A DNA stretch of 64,000 nucleotides from Paenibacillus farraposensis (GCF_020736845.1 NZ_JAFFQR010000063.1:62001-126000); one strand, 5' to 3'. Shown: positions 1 to 8,624, counted from the stretch's first letter. Notes: a model not told the origin generated them from the letters alone. Numbers and translations: made by a program.

Positions 1-963
1 GCCTACGTGGATTACGCTAACACTTGCTTTGAGCTGTTCGGGGATCGTGTAGCCAAATGGTTTACACATAACGAGCCTATTGTCCCGGTGGAAGGCGGCT
101 ATCTGTACGATTTCCATTATCCGAATATCGTGGATTTCAGCAAAGCTGTACAGGTTGGGTATCATACCCTGTTATCGAGCGCAAGTGTCATTAAGGCTTA
201 CAAAGAAGGGGGCTACAAGGGCAAAATCGGTATTATTTTGAACCTGACCCCGACCTATCCGCGTAGTCAGCACCCTGCAGACGTGCGAGCCGCTGAAATA
301 TGTGATGCGTTCTTTAACCGTTCCTTTTTAGACCCATCTGTGACGGGAGAATTCAATCCTTTGCTTGTGGAGCTGTTACGCCAAGAGGGCTTTTTACCGT
401 TAATGGAAGACGGAGATCGGGAGATTATACGCAAGGGCACGGTTGATCTGCTGGGCATTAACTATTATCAGCCGCGTAGAGTCAAGGCCCGTGAAAGCCT
501 GCCGAATCCGGACGCACCTTTTGTGCCGGAGCGTTTCTTCGATTATTACGTCATGCCTGGCCGCAAAATGAATGAAATGCGAGGCTGGGAAATCTATGAG
601 AAGGGGATTTACGATATTCTGACCAATGTCAGACAGAATTACGGCAACATTGAATGCTTCATTTCAGAAAATGGAATGGGCGTCCAAGGCGAGGAAAAAT
701 TCAGGGATGAGAACGGCATGATCCACGATGACTATCGCATTGATTTTATTCGTGAGCATCTAAAATGGGTTCAACGGGCCATCTCGGAAGGGTCCAATGT
801 GAAAGGCTACCACCTATGGACGTTTATGGACAACTGGTCCTGGTCGAACGCTTATAAAAATCGCTATGGGTTTGTGTCTGTCGATCTTCAGGACGGAGGC
901 AAAAGATCCGTTAAACAGAGTGGATACTGGTTCAAACAGGTGATCGAAAATAACGGATTCTAA
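1..963 (+). CDS. GH1 beta-glucosidase / 6-phospho-beta-glucosidase, 5' truncated by window edge
   Basis: The reading frame is open from base 1, so only the last 320 residues are seen; GH1 proteins are usually about 460-480 residues, so roughly 150 lie upstream. Both catalytic carboxylates are visible: the acid/base Glu in HNEP (visible residue 25) and the nucleophile Glu in ISENG (residue 223). The C-terminal segment DNWSWSNAYKNRYGF has Ser and Tyr where phospho-specific GH1 enzymes bind the 6-phosphate, which favours a 6-phospho-beta-glucosidase acting on PTS-imported sugars, but the Lys is shifted by one position, so plain beta-glucosidase is possible. A terminator follows directly and a GntR/UTRA regulator lies downstream. 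Family assignment is firm; substrate is inferred. Confidence 0.9.
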   Translation, partial: AYVDYANTCFELFGDRVAKWFTHNEPIVPVEGGYLYDFHYPNIVDFSKAVQVGYHTLLSSASVIKAYKEGGYKGKIGIILNLTPTYPRSQHPADVRAAEICDAFFNRSFLDPSVTGEFNPLLVELLRQEGFLPLMEDGDREIIRKGTVDLLGINYYQPRRVKARESLPNPDAPFVPERFFDYYVMPGRKMNEMRGWEIYEKGIYDILTNVRQNYGNIECFISENGMGVQGEEKFRDENGMIHDDYRIDFIREHLKWVQRAISEGSNVKGYHLWTFMDNWSWSNAYKNRYGFVSVDLQDGGKRSVKQSGYWFKQVIENNGF

Positions 964-989
964 GGTGGTCCTCTGGGCCGCCTTTTTTT
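964..989 (+). terminator. Rho-independent terminator after the GH1 gene
   Basis: An 8-bp stem (GGTGGTCC / GGGCCGCC, with two G-T pairs) and a 3-nt loop is followed by seven T. It starts on the base after the GH1 stop codon. Confidence 0.85.
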
Positions 990-1045
990 CTTCATCATTC
1001 GAAACTGAGCTACCCTGTATACCGCTGGTGAGAAAGTATATTGTC

Positions 1046-1064
1046 CGGTATACTATTTATACCG
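1046..1064. promoter_or_regulatory. Inverted repeat, candidate operator of the GntR regulator
   Basis: CGGTATA-N5-TATACCG is a perfect 7-bp dyad about 100 bases upstream of the GntR start. A half-site TATACCG also occurs at 1018-1024. GntR/UTRA repressors of sugar genes typically bind short AT-rich dyads and repress themselves; the link to this regulator is inference. Confidence 0.5.
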
Positions 1065-1166
1065 TGACGCCTTGACGTCCCGCCTGCAGAACAAAGAGAA
1101 CCGGCACTACCGATGTTTTTTGGTAAACTGCTGATATAAAACAATTTTAGTACAGGTGGTAGACAG

Positions 1167-1877
1167 ATGAACAAATATGAACGGATTGCACAAGAGGTCA
1201 AGCAGCGTATTATGGATAAAACCTATAACGTTGATGATCCGATCCCCGATGAAATTTCATTGGCAAATGAATTCCAGGTAAGTCGGATGACGATCAAGAG
1301 GGCATTGGATACGTTGGTGTTGGAAGGGCTGTTGAATCGTAAAAGAGGACACGGAACCTTTATCGTCAAATCGGTCCACAATGACCCGGTTAACGTCGTC
1401 GTGAATGAAATGCTGGGGCTGACAAACGTACTGAACGGAAAAGAAATCAAAAATAAGATCGTAGCCTTTGACGTTCAATTTCCATCTGAAGAGGTAGCGG
1501 CTCATCTATTTATTGATGTCAATTCTCCTGTATATCATGTGATTCGTCTTCGTATTGTGGAGGGCGAGCCCTATGTTATCGAGCGCACGTACATGCCCAC
1601 GAAGCTGATCAGCGGTATTACCGAGCAGGTGCTGTACGGCTCGGTGTACAAACATATTAAAGAGGAACTGGGCCTGAATATTGTCGGTTCACATCGTACA
1701 ATCCGCGCGTCCAAGTCGACTGGGCTGGATCGGGAGCATTTGGACTGTGCAGCGGATGATCCAATATTGGAAATTGAGCAGGTGGGTTATCTGGATACGG
1801 GTATACCATTTGAATATTCATTCTCGCGGCATCGGTATGATAAATTTGTGTTTACCACAGTGAATCGGATGCGTTAA
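1167..1877 (+). CDS. GntR family transcriptional regulator with UTRA domain
   Basis: 236 residues. Residues 1-70 form the GntR winged helix (ANEFQVSRMTIKRALDTL, then the wing GHGTFIV), and about 90-230 is the UTRA effector domain, which in this family senses sugar phosphates. A ribosome binding site (AGGTGG) precedes the ATG. It sits just downstream of the GH1 gene in the same direction but after a terminator, so it has its own promoter; the dyad at 1046-1064 suggests autoregulation. By family and position it probably represses the beta-glucoside genes upstream of the window edge. Confidence 0.88.
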   Translation: MNKYERIAQEVKQRIMDKTYNVDDPIPDEISLANEFQVSRMTIKRALDTLVLEGLLNRKRGHGTFIVKSVHNDPVNVVVNEMLGLTNVLNGKEIKNKIVAFDVQFPSEEVAAHLFIDVNSPVYHVIRLRIVEGEPYVIERTYMPTKLISGITEQVLYGSVYKHIKEELGLNIVGSHRTIRASKSTGLDREHLDCAADDPILEIEQVGYLDTGIPFEYSFSRHRYDKFVFTTVNRMR

Positions 1878-1914
1878 TCGAGTACCTGGAGAGCGAATGG
1901 TAAAGTAAATCAAC

Positions 1915-1962
1915 ATGGCAGAAGAAGTCTATGCTACAGGGCTTTTTCTGCCATCATTTTTA
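1915..1962 (+). terminator. Terminator after the GntR gene
   Basis: ATGGCAGAAGAAG pairs with CTTTTTCTGCCAT around a 14-nt loop, followed by a T-rich stretch. It separates the GntR gene from the convergent GH43 gene. Confidence 0.75.
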
Positions 1963-1970
1963 ATGAAAGA

Positions 1971-3512
1971 TTAATTTCCGAGCAATCTGACTTCATGCAC
2001 CGTTGGGGTATACCAGTTGTTTGGATTATTAAACAACACTGCATTTACAAGATTGATGCGCACATAACGGGCTCGGAAATTTACTTTGTCACTGGTAAAA
2101 CCATACGAGGTATTGCCAGTGCGGTCAATAGTGGAATAGGTAACCCCATCTGTGCTGTATTCAATTTTATATTTGTAATACGCCTCAGATCCTTTATACA
2201 TAAACCATGAAATATCTACTTCGTTGATCATTTTTGTACTGCCCAAATCGACCTGCCACCAAGCGGGCCAGGATGCAGATGCTGCCTTCCACGAGGTTTG
2301 GGCGTTGCCGTCGTTCGCCAGTGAAGCCGGAGAAGTGGATGCGGCCGAGCTGGCCATCGCCGCTTTGCCCTGCGCGTGATTCACTAGAGACGGCAGGCTT
2401 ACCGTGCCTGTTGACGCATCCAGATCCCAGCTGCTGTACCAGTTCAGGGTTGCTGTTTTATTGGAGTCATTTAGCGTCAGCGGCAGCCAAATGAATTTGT
2501 GGTCACTCAAATTGAGCGGGTTCCAGCGGTCCCCCATATAGATGTAGCTGGTTCCTGCGCTGCCCGTAATCGTAGCGATGGAGTGAATTTGCGAGCCATA
2601 GGCTGCCGGATCACCGAAGGGCGACAGCGCAGACCAGCTTCCAGTCATGGAGCTGGCGATTGCATAGGAGCCCTGATTTGGGTACCAGCCGGATGCCTGC
2701 GAGGTGAACAGGTAGTAGGTGTTGTTCTTTTTCACAACAGCAGGAGCTTCACGGTAGCCATTCTCAAAAATCCAGCTAACAAACGATTGCACGCCCGTAT
2801 AATCGGCTGTCAGCTTGAAGATTGCCATCGTATCATTGGTGCCGCCGTTTTTACGAGAAGCCGTAATGAGGTAGCCGCTACCGTCGGTATCTGTGAACAC
2901 CGTCATATCACGGGACTCATAATTCAGTGGGCGGAAGCTGCCCCGGTAGACAAACTTCCCGTCGGGTGTATCGCTGGTAGCGACAGCTACACGACCGAGT
3001 GAATAGTCTGTACCATTTTCATAATGCGCCCATAGTACATATTTGCCGGTGGTTTTGTTGTAAATAACCTTGGGACGTTCAATTTTGCTTGAATTTAGCT
3101 CAGGGGCGGAATCTTTGGTTAGAATGGTACTGCGGAAGGACCAGTTTTTCAGATCGGTTGAGGTATATACGTTCACTTTTTCAAATTTCCAGTTCTCGGC
3201 ATGCTCGCCATACCAATAGTAAGTGGAGCCTACTTTTAGAATATTGCCGCTGTTGGCCTGTATCGGGTTGCCTGCGGTGTCTTTCCAATCCGTTCCGTTG
3301 GTAATGGCTGTGCTTGCTGTTGCGTTCAGGGATAGTTCTACATGGGGAACATCCAAACCATTCCGTGCCTGAATCGCCTCGGTTCCGTAGGTTGCATGAG
3401 TCACGCCTGTCGCATTGGCATGTGCTGCGTCGGGTTCAAGACCTGTAACGGCTATTGCGAGCATGATACACAACCATGCACCCGACCATTTGCTGCTGTT
3501 GATCCACTTCAC
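1971..3512 (-). CDS. Secreted GH43 exo-beta-1,3-galactanase-like enzyme with C-terminal CBM
   Basis: 513 residues from a GTG start (GGAGGT ten bases upstream). Residues 1-34 form a signal peptide. About 75-385 is a GH43 five-bladed propeller resembling subfamily 24 (exo-beta-1,3-galactanases): ERPKVIYN at 145-152 and REAPAVVKK with the catalytic acid Glu255. The usual GH43 N-terminal base Asp is not evident; Gln308 in YGSQIHS sits where the galactanase subfamily is known to use Gln as base. About 392-513 is a discoidin/F5-8 type C (CBM32-like) module. Likely acts outside the cell on arabinogalactan side chains. The enzyme family is well supported; subfamily and substrate are inference. Confidence 0.82.
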   Translation of the reverse strand: MKWINSSKWSGAWLCIMLAIAVTGLEPDAAHANATGVTHATYGTEAIQARNGLDVPHVELSLNATASTAITNGTDWKDTAGNPIQANSGNILKVGSTYYWYGEHAENWKFEKVNVYTSTDLKNWSFRSTILTKDSAPELNSSKIERPKVIYNKTTGKYVLWAHYENGTDYSLGRVAVATSDTPDGKFVYRGSFRPLNYESRDMTVFTDTDGSGYLITASRKNGGTNDTMAIFKLTADYTGVQSFVSWIFENGYREAPAVVKKNNTYYLFTSQASGWYPNQGSYAIASSMTGSWSALSPFGDPAAYGSQIHSIATITGSAGTSYIYMGDRWNPLNLSDHKFIWLPLTLNDSNKTATLNWYSSWDLDASTGTVSLPSLVNHAQGKAAMASSAASTSPASLANDGNAQTSWKAASASWPAWWQVDLGSTKMINEVDISWFMYKGSEAYYKYKIEYSTDGVTYSTIDRTGNTSYGFTSDKVNFRARYVRINLVNAVLFNNPNNWYTPTVHEVRLLGN

Positions 3513-3909
3513 GATATCATCTACCTCCTAATACGGATAGGATAGGCCGGAACGACTTGTCCCGTGCCTCATTTTCGATTTTATCTCAATTGGAAGTGTT
3601 TACAAGTGGAATAAATTGAAGTCTTATAACGGTGAACCAGGTTCTGGTTGAAAAGGGGAACGTCCGTCGGCTCAGGCCTATGGGTGTTCTTTTTTTGCCT
3701 GCTTGCGGAAAGGTCATTACCTACACCGGAAATGTTTATGAATGTGCGTTTTGTCATTGACATATTCGAATAATTCAAATTTAAAGTGACTGTGATCACA
3801 TAAGCGGTTACTTTATGTGAGTATACTGGGCAGTAAATGGTGGATTAACAATGGGGTATGTTGAGTCGCCCTTTGTTCATCTTATTTTATAGAGAAGAGG
3901 GATACAAAG
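3513..3909. other. Divergent intergenic region between GH43 and hmp
   Basis: Apart from the hmp promoter it holds a hairpin at about 3658-3697 (GAACGTCC / GGGTGTTC, then seven T) that would terminate a plus-strand transcript. A weak promoter-like pair (TTTACA 3599-3604, TTATAA 3624-3629) lies just upstream, so a short untranslated RNA is possible. No open reading frame there looks real. Confidence 0.3.
3785..3827 (+). promoter_or_regulatory. hmp promoter with FNR/CRP-type box
   Basis: AGTGA-N6-TCACA (3785-3800) matches the FNR/CRP consensus TGTGA-N6-TCACA at nine of ten positions. A -10 hexamer TATACT lies at 3822-3827 with no good -35. With a start near 3834 the box centre (3792.5) falls at about -41.5, the class II activator position. 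A wider dyad TCACATAA-N9-TTATGTGA (3796-3820) overlaps it and could bind a second regulator such as NsrR. Confidence 0.55.
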
Positions 3910-5136
3910 ATGCTGAGTGAGCAAACGATTGCAACGATCAAATCGACTGTACCTGTTTTGGAGGTTCATGGCACTGCGATTACCAAGCGCTTTTACCAAA
4001 TGATGTTCGAAGCTCATCCTGAGCTGTTGAATATATTCAATCATGCTAACCAGAAGCAAGGCCGTCAGCAAGGGGCGCTTGCCAATGCGGTATATGCGGC
4101 TGCACAGCATATCGACCGCCTGGAGGAAATCCTGCCGGTTGTGCGTCAGATTGCATACAAGCATCGCAGCTTGGGAATCCGGCCTGAGCATTATCCGATC
4201 GTCGGGAAATATTTGCTTGCTGCCATTAAGGATGTGCTGGGAGATGCGGCTACAGATGAGATCATCGCCGCATGGGCCGAGGCCTATGGTGTGATTGCCA
4301 ATGTATTTATGGACGTGGAAGCAGACATGTATAAGAAAGCGGAGCAGCAGCGTGGGGGCTGGTCAGGCTTTAAAGGCTTTGTTGTGCAGAAAAAGGTCAA
4401 GGAAAGCAATGAAATTACATCCTTTTATCTGGTGCCGGAGGATGGGCAGGAGCTGCCTGCATTCGAGCCTGGGCAATATATCAGCCTAAAAATGCAGATT
4501 CCGGGTGAGCGTAACATCCACATCCGCCAATACAGCCTTTCAGATGCTCCGGGGCGGCCTTATTACCGGATATCTGTGAAGCGTGAGGATGCAACTGCCT
4601 CCCGTCCAGCGGGCAAAGTATCTGTGTACCTGCATGAGCAGGTACAAGAGGGCGATGTTGTACAGCTATCTGCACCTGCTGGTGATTTTACGCTGGACCA
4701 GGCTGATCACAGACCTGTCGTGTTCATTAGCGCTGGCGTCGGGCTAACCCCGATGGTCAGCATGCTGGCTACCTTGGTGGCGTCAGGATCGAATCGTCCT
4801 GTAACCTTTGTCCACGCAGCAGCTAGCGGTGAAAGCCACGCCTTGCGAGATGAGGTGGACAAGCTGGTCGCCGCCCATGCACAATCTGCCGCATGGTGGT
4901 GCTACAGCAAGCCAACCGAGCAGGATCGGCTGGCACAGGCCTTTCACAAGGAAGGCCGTCTAGACCTGTCCTGGCTGCAATCGATTGTGCCGGATAAGAA
5001 CGCCCAATATTATTTTTGCGGTCCTGAGCCGTTCATGCAATCGGTGTATGGTCTGTTGAAGGAATGGAATATTCCTACTTCGGATATACACTATGAATTT
5101 TTTGGACCTGCCAGCGCGTGGAAAGCAGAAGCATGA
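3910..5136 (+). CDS. hmp: Flavohaemoglobin, nitric oxide dioxygenase
   Basis: 408 residues, full length. Residues 1-140 are the globin domain, with the B10 Tyr in KRFYQMMF and the proximal haem His in YKHRSLGI. About 150-255 is the FAD domain (RQYSLSD binds flavin) and about 265-400 the NAD(P)H domain (SAGVGLTPM, then YYFCGPEPFM). It converts NO and O2 to nitrate in the cytoplasm. Single-gene unit with its own promoter and terminator. A 62-bp piece of its interior (4793-4854) recurs in a chimeric scar at 9384-9445. A second, oxygen-independent NO system lies at 43.5-46.2 kb. Confidence 0.96.
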   Translation: MLSEQTIATIKSTVPVLEVHGTAITKRFYQMMFEAHPELLNIFNHANQKQGRQQGALANAVYAAAQHIDRLEEILPVVRQIAYKHRSLGIRPEHYPIVGKYLLAAIKDVLGDAATDEIIAAWAEAYGVIANVFMDVEADMYKKAEQQRGGWSGFKGFVVQKKVKESNEITSFYLVPEDGQELPAFEPGQYISLKMQIPGERNIHIRQYSLSDAPGRPYYRISVKREDATASRPAGKVSVYLHEQVQEGDVVQLSAPAGDFTLDQADHRPVVFISAGVGLTPMVSMLATLVASGSNRPVTFVHAAASGESHALRDEVDKLVAAHAQSAAWWCYSKPTEQDRLAQAFHKEGRLDLSWLQSIVPDKNAQYYFCGPEPFMQSVYGLLKEWNIPTSDIHYEFFGPASAWKAEA

Positions 5137-5146
5137 TAAAGACATT

Positions 5147-5187
5147 GAAAAAAGACAAAGGATCGCCGTCCTTCGTCTTTTTTTATT
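5147..5187 (+). terminator. Terminator after hmp
   Basis: AAAGACAAAGGA pairs with TCCTTCGTCTTT with one bulge, followed by a run of T. Confidence 0.8.
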
Positions 5188-5273
5188 ATTACAATGGGAA
5201 ATCTACTCATTGAGTAGTACTTTTTATAGGTCAGATCCAACCCAAGCGGGAAAAAGCCAGTGTACGCATGGCC

Positions 5274-5531
5274 TTAGAGCGTACCATTAGCAGAACGTCC
5301 AACAGCTAGTCGTCTAGTTAATATGTGTAAAGGCTGATGCGTTCTCTTTTCCTGGCGAGCAGGCTCGGAGACCCTGGTATACTTGCACATACTCAAAAAG
5401 CCTGTTTCGGCATCTACATACAATTCCAGAGGATCACCAACGCCAGTATCCATTGATCTCCGCATTTCTTTAGGAATCACGATTCGGCCTAACGAATCCA
5501 AAGCGCGTGTCATACCTGTATTCTTCATCAC
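5274..5531 (-). CDS. AbrB/SpoVT-type DNA-binding protein, C-terminally truncated
   Basis: 85 residues. Residues 5-48 match the AbrB swapped-hairpin DNA-binding domain (GMTRALDSLGRIVIPKEMRR). The paralog at 51881-52330 has 149 residues with a zinc ribbon and an HTH tail; here similarity stops after about residue 52 (SMCKYTRVSEPA) and the rest is unrelated, so the tail has been lost. Divergent from the receptor gene at 5704, the same arrangement as in the second module, which suggests control of the shared intergenic promoter region. May be functional as a bare DNA-binding domain, or a decaying gene. Confidence 0.65.
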   Translation of the reverse strand: MMKNTGMTRALDSLGRIVIPKEMRRSMDTGVGDPLELYVDAETGFLSMCKYTRVSEPARQEKRTHQPLHILTRRLAVGRSANGTL

Positions 5532-5703
5532 GATACTCTCCTATTAACAAGATAAAAAGAAATAAAATAGAAGTATTTATTTTTATTCCAAAAAGTGGTA
5601 CAATTATGGAAAGATAAACATTTAATTATACAATAGATTTTCCAAGTTTTTTTTATTTAAATATGCTATAAGTTAAATTTCACGCTGGAAGGGTGGTTTA
5701 TTC

Positions 5704-7117
5704 ATGGAAATCACACCTACGATTAGAGCAGAAATTGAAAAATATTTGAAGCAAAAAGGCTTGAGCATGACCGAGTTTGGACACATCATTGATTTGAATG
5801 TAGGTACGGTTAGCGGTATTGTCACAGGAAACCGTATTTTATCCGTTAACCAACTGGATCGCATTACTGTCGGGATGGAGTTGCCACCAGATCATTTTTA
5901 TGAGCAGTTGAAGAGTGCATTATAGAAGAACCGCTCAACTGGCGAAGAATTAGCCCGTTTTTATATCGCTGTGTGGAGCTTGGGCGGCTGGATTGCGTGC
6001 AGCGAGTAGTCAGTCTGATGCTGGATAATCCGGCCTATCTTTCTCCACTCTTTGAGTTGGCTGAGAAGTGTTTCCAACATGAGTATATAGAAGCAGCAGC
6101 CTACCTGTATGAAAACGTAGCCGAGAGTGAAAGGCAGCAGCATTCGGAACGACTTGCTCTGTGTCGTTATCGCTTGTTCTCCATTGCGATCGGAAAGGAT
6201 CAAAATCTGAATCTCGAAGCCGCAGCCCAATTTGAGCCCTATGTCCATCGTTTGGATGAGATCGATCAACTGGATGCCCTAAAGGATTTGGTGAATGTGT
6301 ACAGATCATGAGCCAATGGGACAAGGTATATGCATTTTCTAAGAAAATGGGCGAGCTAGGACAAATCCAATATGATTTGGTTCATAACTCCAAGCGAACA
6401 GGAACAGAATCGCTAAAGAAACTTAGCAGACCGCTTTTTGTGTACATAGCCTATGCCGAACTAATGTGTGCCAATGCCTGTGATGCGAAGGGAGATCATA
6501 AGCAGGCGCTAGAACATCTCCGCGGTTATACTGATCTAAGCTGGGTGCAGGAGACGGACCCGGATTCACTTTACTGGAAAGGTCAATTTCAGCGTTGGGC
6601 GAAAATTAATACATATGTCAACAGACTTATGTCTGGAGATGTGAGTGTCCTGCCAGATTACGTAGAGTATATGGCGGGCGAACAGCACATTTTTAACGAA
6701 CTCTTGAATGTTATTGAAGTCGCTAATCGCTGCAACATAGATGTAGATCATATTCTCCAACGTTTTGAATCCCAAATTGCAGCGTACCAGGAATCGTCCT
6801 CTATCGAAAAATACTCACAACAATTTCTACTACAGCAGCGTGCGCGGTTTTGTTACAAGCTGGCTAAATACAGTCTCAATAAAGGTAGATATCTATATGG
6901 TTTTAAATGTTTAATAGACGCTTTTGAAAAAGCTACTGCAATTAATCATACGCTACTTATTTCCAATTGTTCGGGTTTGTTTGAGCGTTTCAGAGCGTAT
7001 GCTGATCCTGAAATACTGACTCGGTACGACATGTGGGAAAGCAATGATCAAAAAGATGGCTTTGCTATTGGTAGCAACGTGCTTAGAGCTGGTATTCGCA
7101 TTACCAGTTCTGGCTAA
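5704..7117 (+). pseudogene. HTH-TPR peptide receptor (RRNPP / Alo-type), broken by two frameshifts
   Basis: Three consecutive reading frames together encode one protein of about 470 residues: an XRE-type HTH (5704-5925; MTEFGHIIDLNVGTVSG), then two stretches of TPR-like helices (to 6311, and 6308-7117). Alignment with the paralog at 52551-53948 shows a 4-nt deletion near 5907 and a 1-nt deletion near 6311. A partial copy at 9446-9525 still carries the missing four bases (TACA), which supports the first deletion. Such proteins bind a secreted, re-imported peptide and switch DNA binding. The ATGA overlap at 6308 could allow a separately translated TPR domain, but the HTH would still be cut off. 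Confidence 0.78.
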
Positions 7118-7169
7118 CACCCCAGCTCACGGCACAGTCACACTGCAAGAACACATTGGTGGAGCTTGA
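7044..7169 (+). CDS. Quorum-sensing pro-peptide (AloP/Phr-like)
   Basis: 41 residues, overlapping the 3' end of the receptor gene by 74 bases, the arrangement seen in Rap-Phr and Alo pairs. It begins MIKKMALLLVATC, a basic start and hydrophobic core typical of an export signal, and ends TVTLQEHIGGA. The paralog at 53911-54036 begins MIKKMALVLATTS and ends TVQVQGHIGTF. The signal end is strongly conserved while the C-terminus varies around a shared HIG, as expected if the mature signal is a short C-terminal peptide. The frame is intact although the receptor is broken. Confidence 0.72.
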   Translation: MIKKMALLLVATCLELVFALPVLANTPAHGTVTLQEHIGGA

Positions 7170-7201
7170 TTCACTATTTTAAAGTTCGACCTATTGCCAT
7201 T

Positions 7202-7231
7202 GACCAGTCTTTAGGCTGGTCTTCTTTTTGC
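7202..7231 (+). terminator. Terminator between pro-peptide and Spo0E-like gene
   Basis: GACCAG / CTGGTC stem with an 8-nt loop, followed by a T-rich run. A hairpin in the same position occurs in the second module (54058-54088). Confidence 0.7.
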
Positions 7232-7317
7232 TTTATTTTGAATATTTTAGCTGAAAAATGGTGGTCTCTAATAGGACATGCCCCCTTAAAATGAGATTCA
7301 TGAGGAGGGAATACATA

Positions 7318-7485
7318 ATGGACACAGATACAACGTTACATCAACAATTGGAAAGCGCACGGCAACGGCTACATGATTTGTATAAGCAGTATGGCTTTGG
7401 ACACCCTTGTGTACTTGAACAGTCTGTGTTGTTGGACGAACTGATTAATCAATACAATCGTATGTTTCAGACCAACCTGGTGTGA
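7318..7485 (+). CDS. Spo0E-like aspartyl-phosphate phosphatase
   Basis: 55 residues. The start at 7318 is fixed by AGGAGGG eight bases upstream; an in-frame ATG at 7258 has no such site. It carries the family signature SxxLD in LEQSVLLDELINQYNR within two predicted helices. Spo0E proteins dephosphorylate Spo0A~P and delay sporulation. The close paralog at 54170-54343 sits at the same place in the second module, which ties the peptide system to sporulation control; that link is inference. Confidence 0.8.
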   Translation: MDTDTTLHQQLESARQRLHDLYKQYGFGHPCVLEQSVLLDELINQYNRMFQTNLV

Positions 7486-8160
7486 CCCGAAATCCATCAT
7501 GCTTGTAGTTCTCTATGCAAAAATAATTCTTTTTTCACGCAACGGAATTTATTATTCTATAAAATGTCTTATTTGATAGCTACATACATACTCATGTAAA
7601 TTAAATGTAATAAATCACTTGACAGGAAGATATCTGCGATGGATTAGAGGAACGTAACAGTATCAATTATCATGCGAATATCGGAAAATTTTTATATTTA
7701 TATGCGCTAATACGGAATCTCAAATAAAGGAATATATCGTTATAATTTACATTGTAACATTTCCCAAAAAATATAAATGAATGGGCGGTGGTGTGTAGTT
7801 AGAAAAGTAATCATAGTCCCGCTCCAATATTATATGTTATGAACTGTTTTCGGATGTACTTGATTTTGGATGTTTAATCCCTATTTGCAGTGAAACAAAC
7901 TTGAACAAGTTAGTTATTAAACTAAAGGTCACTTCTCTAGGAAAGCGGATTCATATATACGAAATCACTTGAAATTTTCGTGGAAAAATAGAAATCAGTG
8001 ATATAATTGAAATTGGAATAATTTACATTAATTTAGAATTTTATGTATAAAAGTTCTGCATGATTTTGATCCTGGCATGCTTCACATGAACGAGTGTACA
8101 CTTCCTATTCACTTCAACCGTGTATGGGGATTTGTATAAATATCATTTAACAAGGTATTT
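7486..8160. other. AT-rich intergenic region without recognisable genes
   Basis: The first 100-150 bases still resemble the sequence after the second Spo0E-like gene (ATGCAAAA and ATAAAATG blocks near 7515 and 7560, compare 54369 and 54413), so the duplicated unit extends past the stop codon. The rest holds no open frame with a ribosome binding site. Confidence 0.4.
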
Positions 8161-8164
8161 AAGC

Positions 8165-8345
8165 AACTTGTTTGGAGAGGAGGCTTGGCTGTGAAAATGT
8201 AGTGGTATACGAAGCAAGATCAATCGGGAGAGTGATCGGGTCATGAGCAGCGAAAGTGCACCCATGACCTAGTGTGAGCATCAGGTAGGATTTAAGAGTG
8301 TCCGGTCAAGAAGGGAGGAGATATAAGTGCCTGGATAATGAATTG
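8165..8345 (+). ncRNA. Possible structured RNA segment, family unknown
   Basis: A GC-richer island in AT-rich DNA with nested pairing: GATCA 8218-8222 with TGATC 8233-8237; GGTCATG 8239-8245 with CATGACC 8263-8269, enclosing GCA-GCGAAAG-TGC. It has purine-rich linkers and no convincing open frame. It could be a remnant of a group II intron or another structured element; I cannot name the family. Confidence 0.25.
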
Positions 8346-8354
8346 ATGGACAAT

Positions 8355-8531
8355 CTATTTTTTTTCGTCATGATCCTTCCAATAAAAAAAGATACAAAGA
8401 AAGATTAAGATAAGTGGGAATAAGTAAAAAGCATCATTAAATCCTGCGGAATGGGTGACTCTTAAATAGTATAAGAGCCAAAACATAGACATGCTTGCTA
8501 TTAAAGCTATGGTGCCGCTCACGGAATACAT
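8355..8531 (-). CDS. Small membrane protein, 58 aa
   Basis: Reads MYSVSGTIALIASMSMFWLL at the N-terminus and ends FFYWKDHDEKK. It has two hydrophobic segments (about 6-22 and 36-50) and a charged C-terminus. A good ribosome binding site (AAAGGAGAG) lies eight bases before the ATG. Divergent from the frameshifted secreted-protein gene at 8625. No family recognised; spacing, start site and membrane pattern argue for a real gene. Confidence 0.55.
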   Translation of the reverse strand: MYSVSGTIALIASMSMFWLLYYLRVTHSAGFNDAFYLFPLILIFLCIFFYWKDHDEKK

Positions 8532-8624
8532 GTATATCTCTCCTTTATGAAGTGTGATAAAACGCCTGCAAAACAGATACTAATGTTATCATTATAAGCA
8601 AATATATGCCCAAGAGGAAATCTT

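Noticed and set aside
3796..3820. Dyad TCACATAA-N9-TTATGTGA as an NsrR site of hmp
   Set aside because: Possible, but it does not match a consensus I can state with confidence; kept only as a note beside the better-supported FNR-type box.
8165..8345. Group II intron with encoded reverse transcriptase
   Set aside because: The stems are suggestive, but no reverse-transcriptase frame or domain V hairpin follows, so only an unnamed structured segment is reported.
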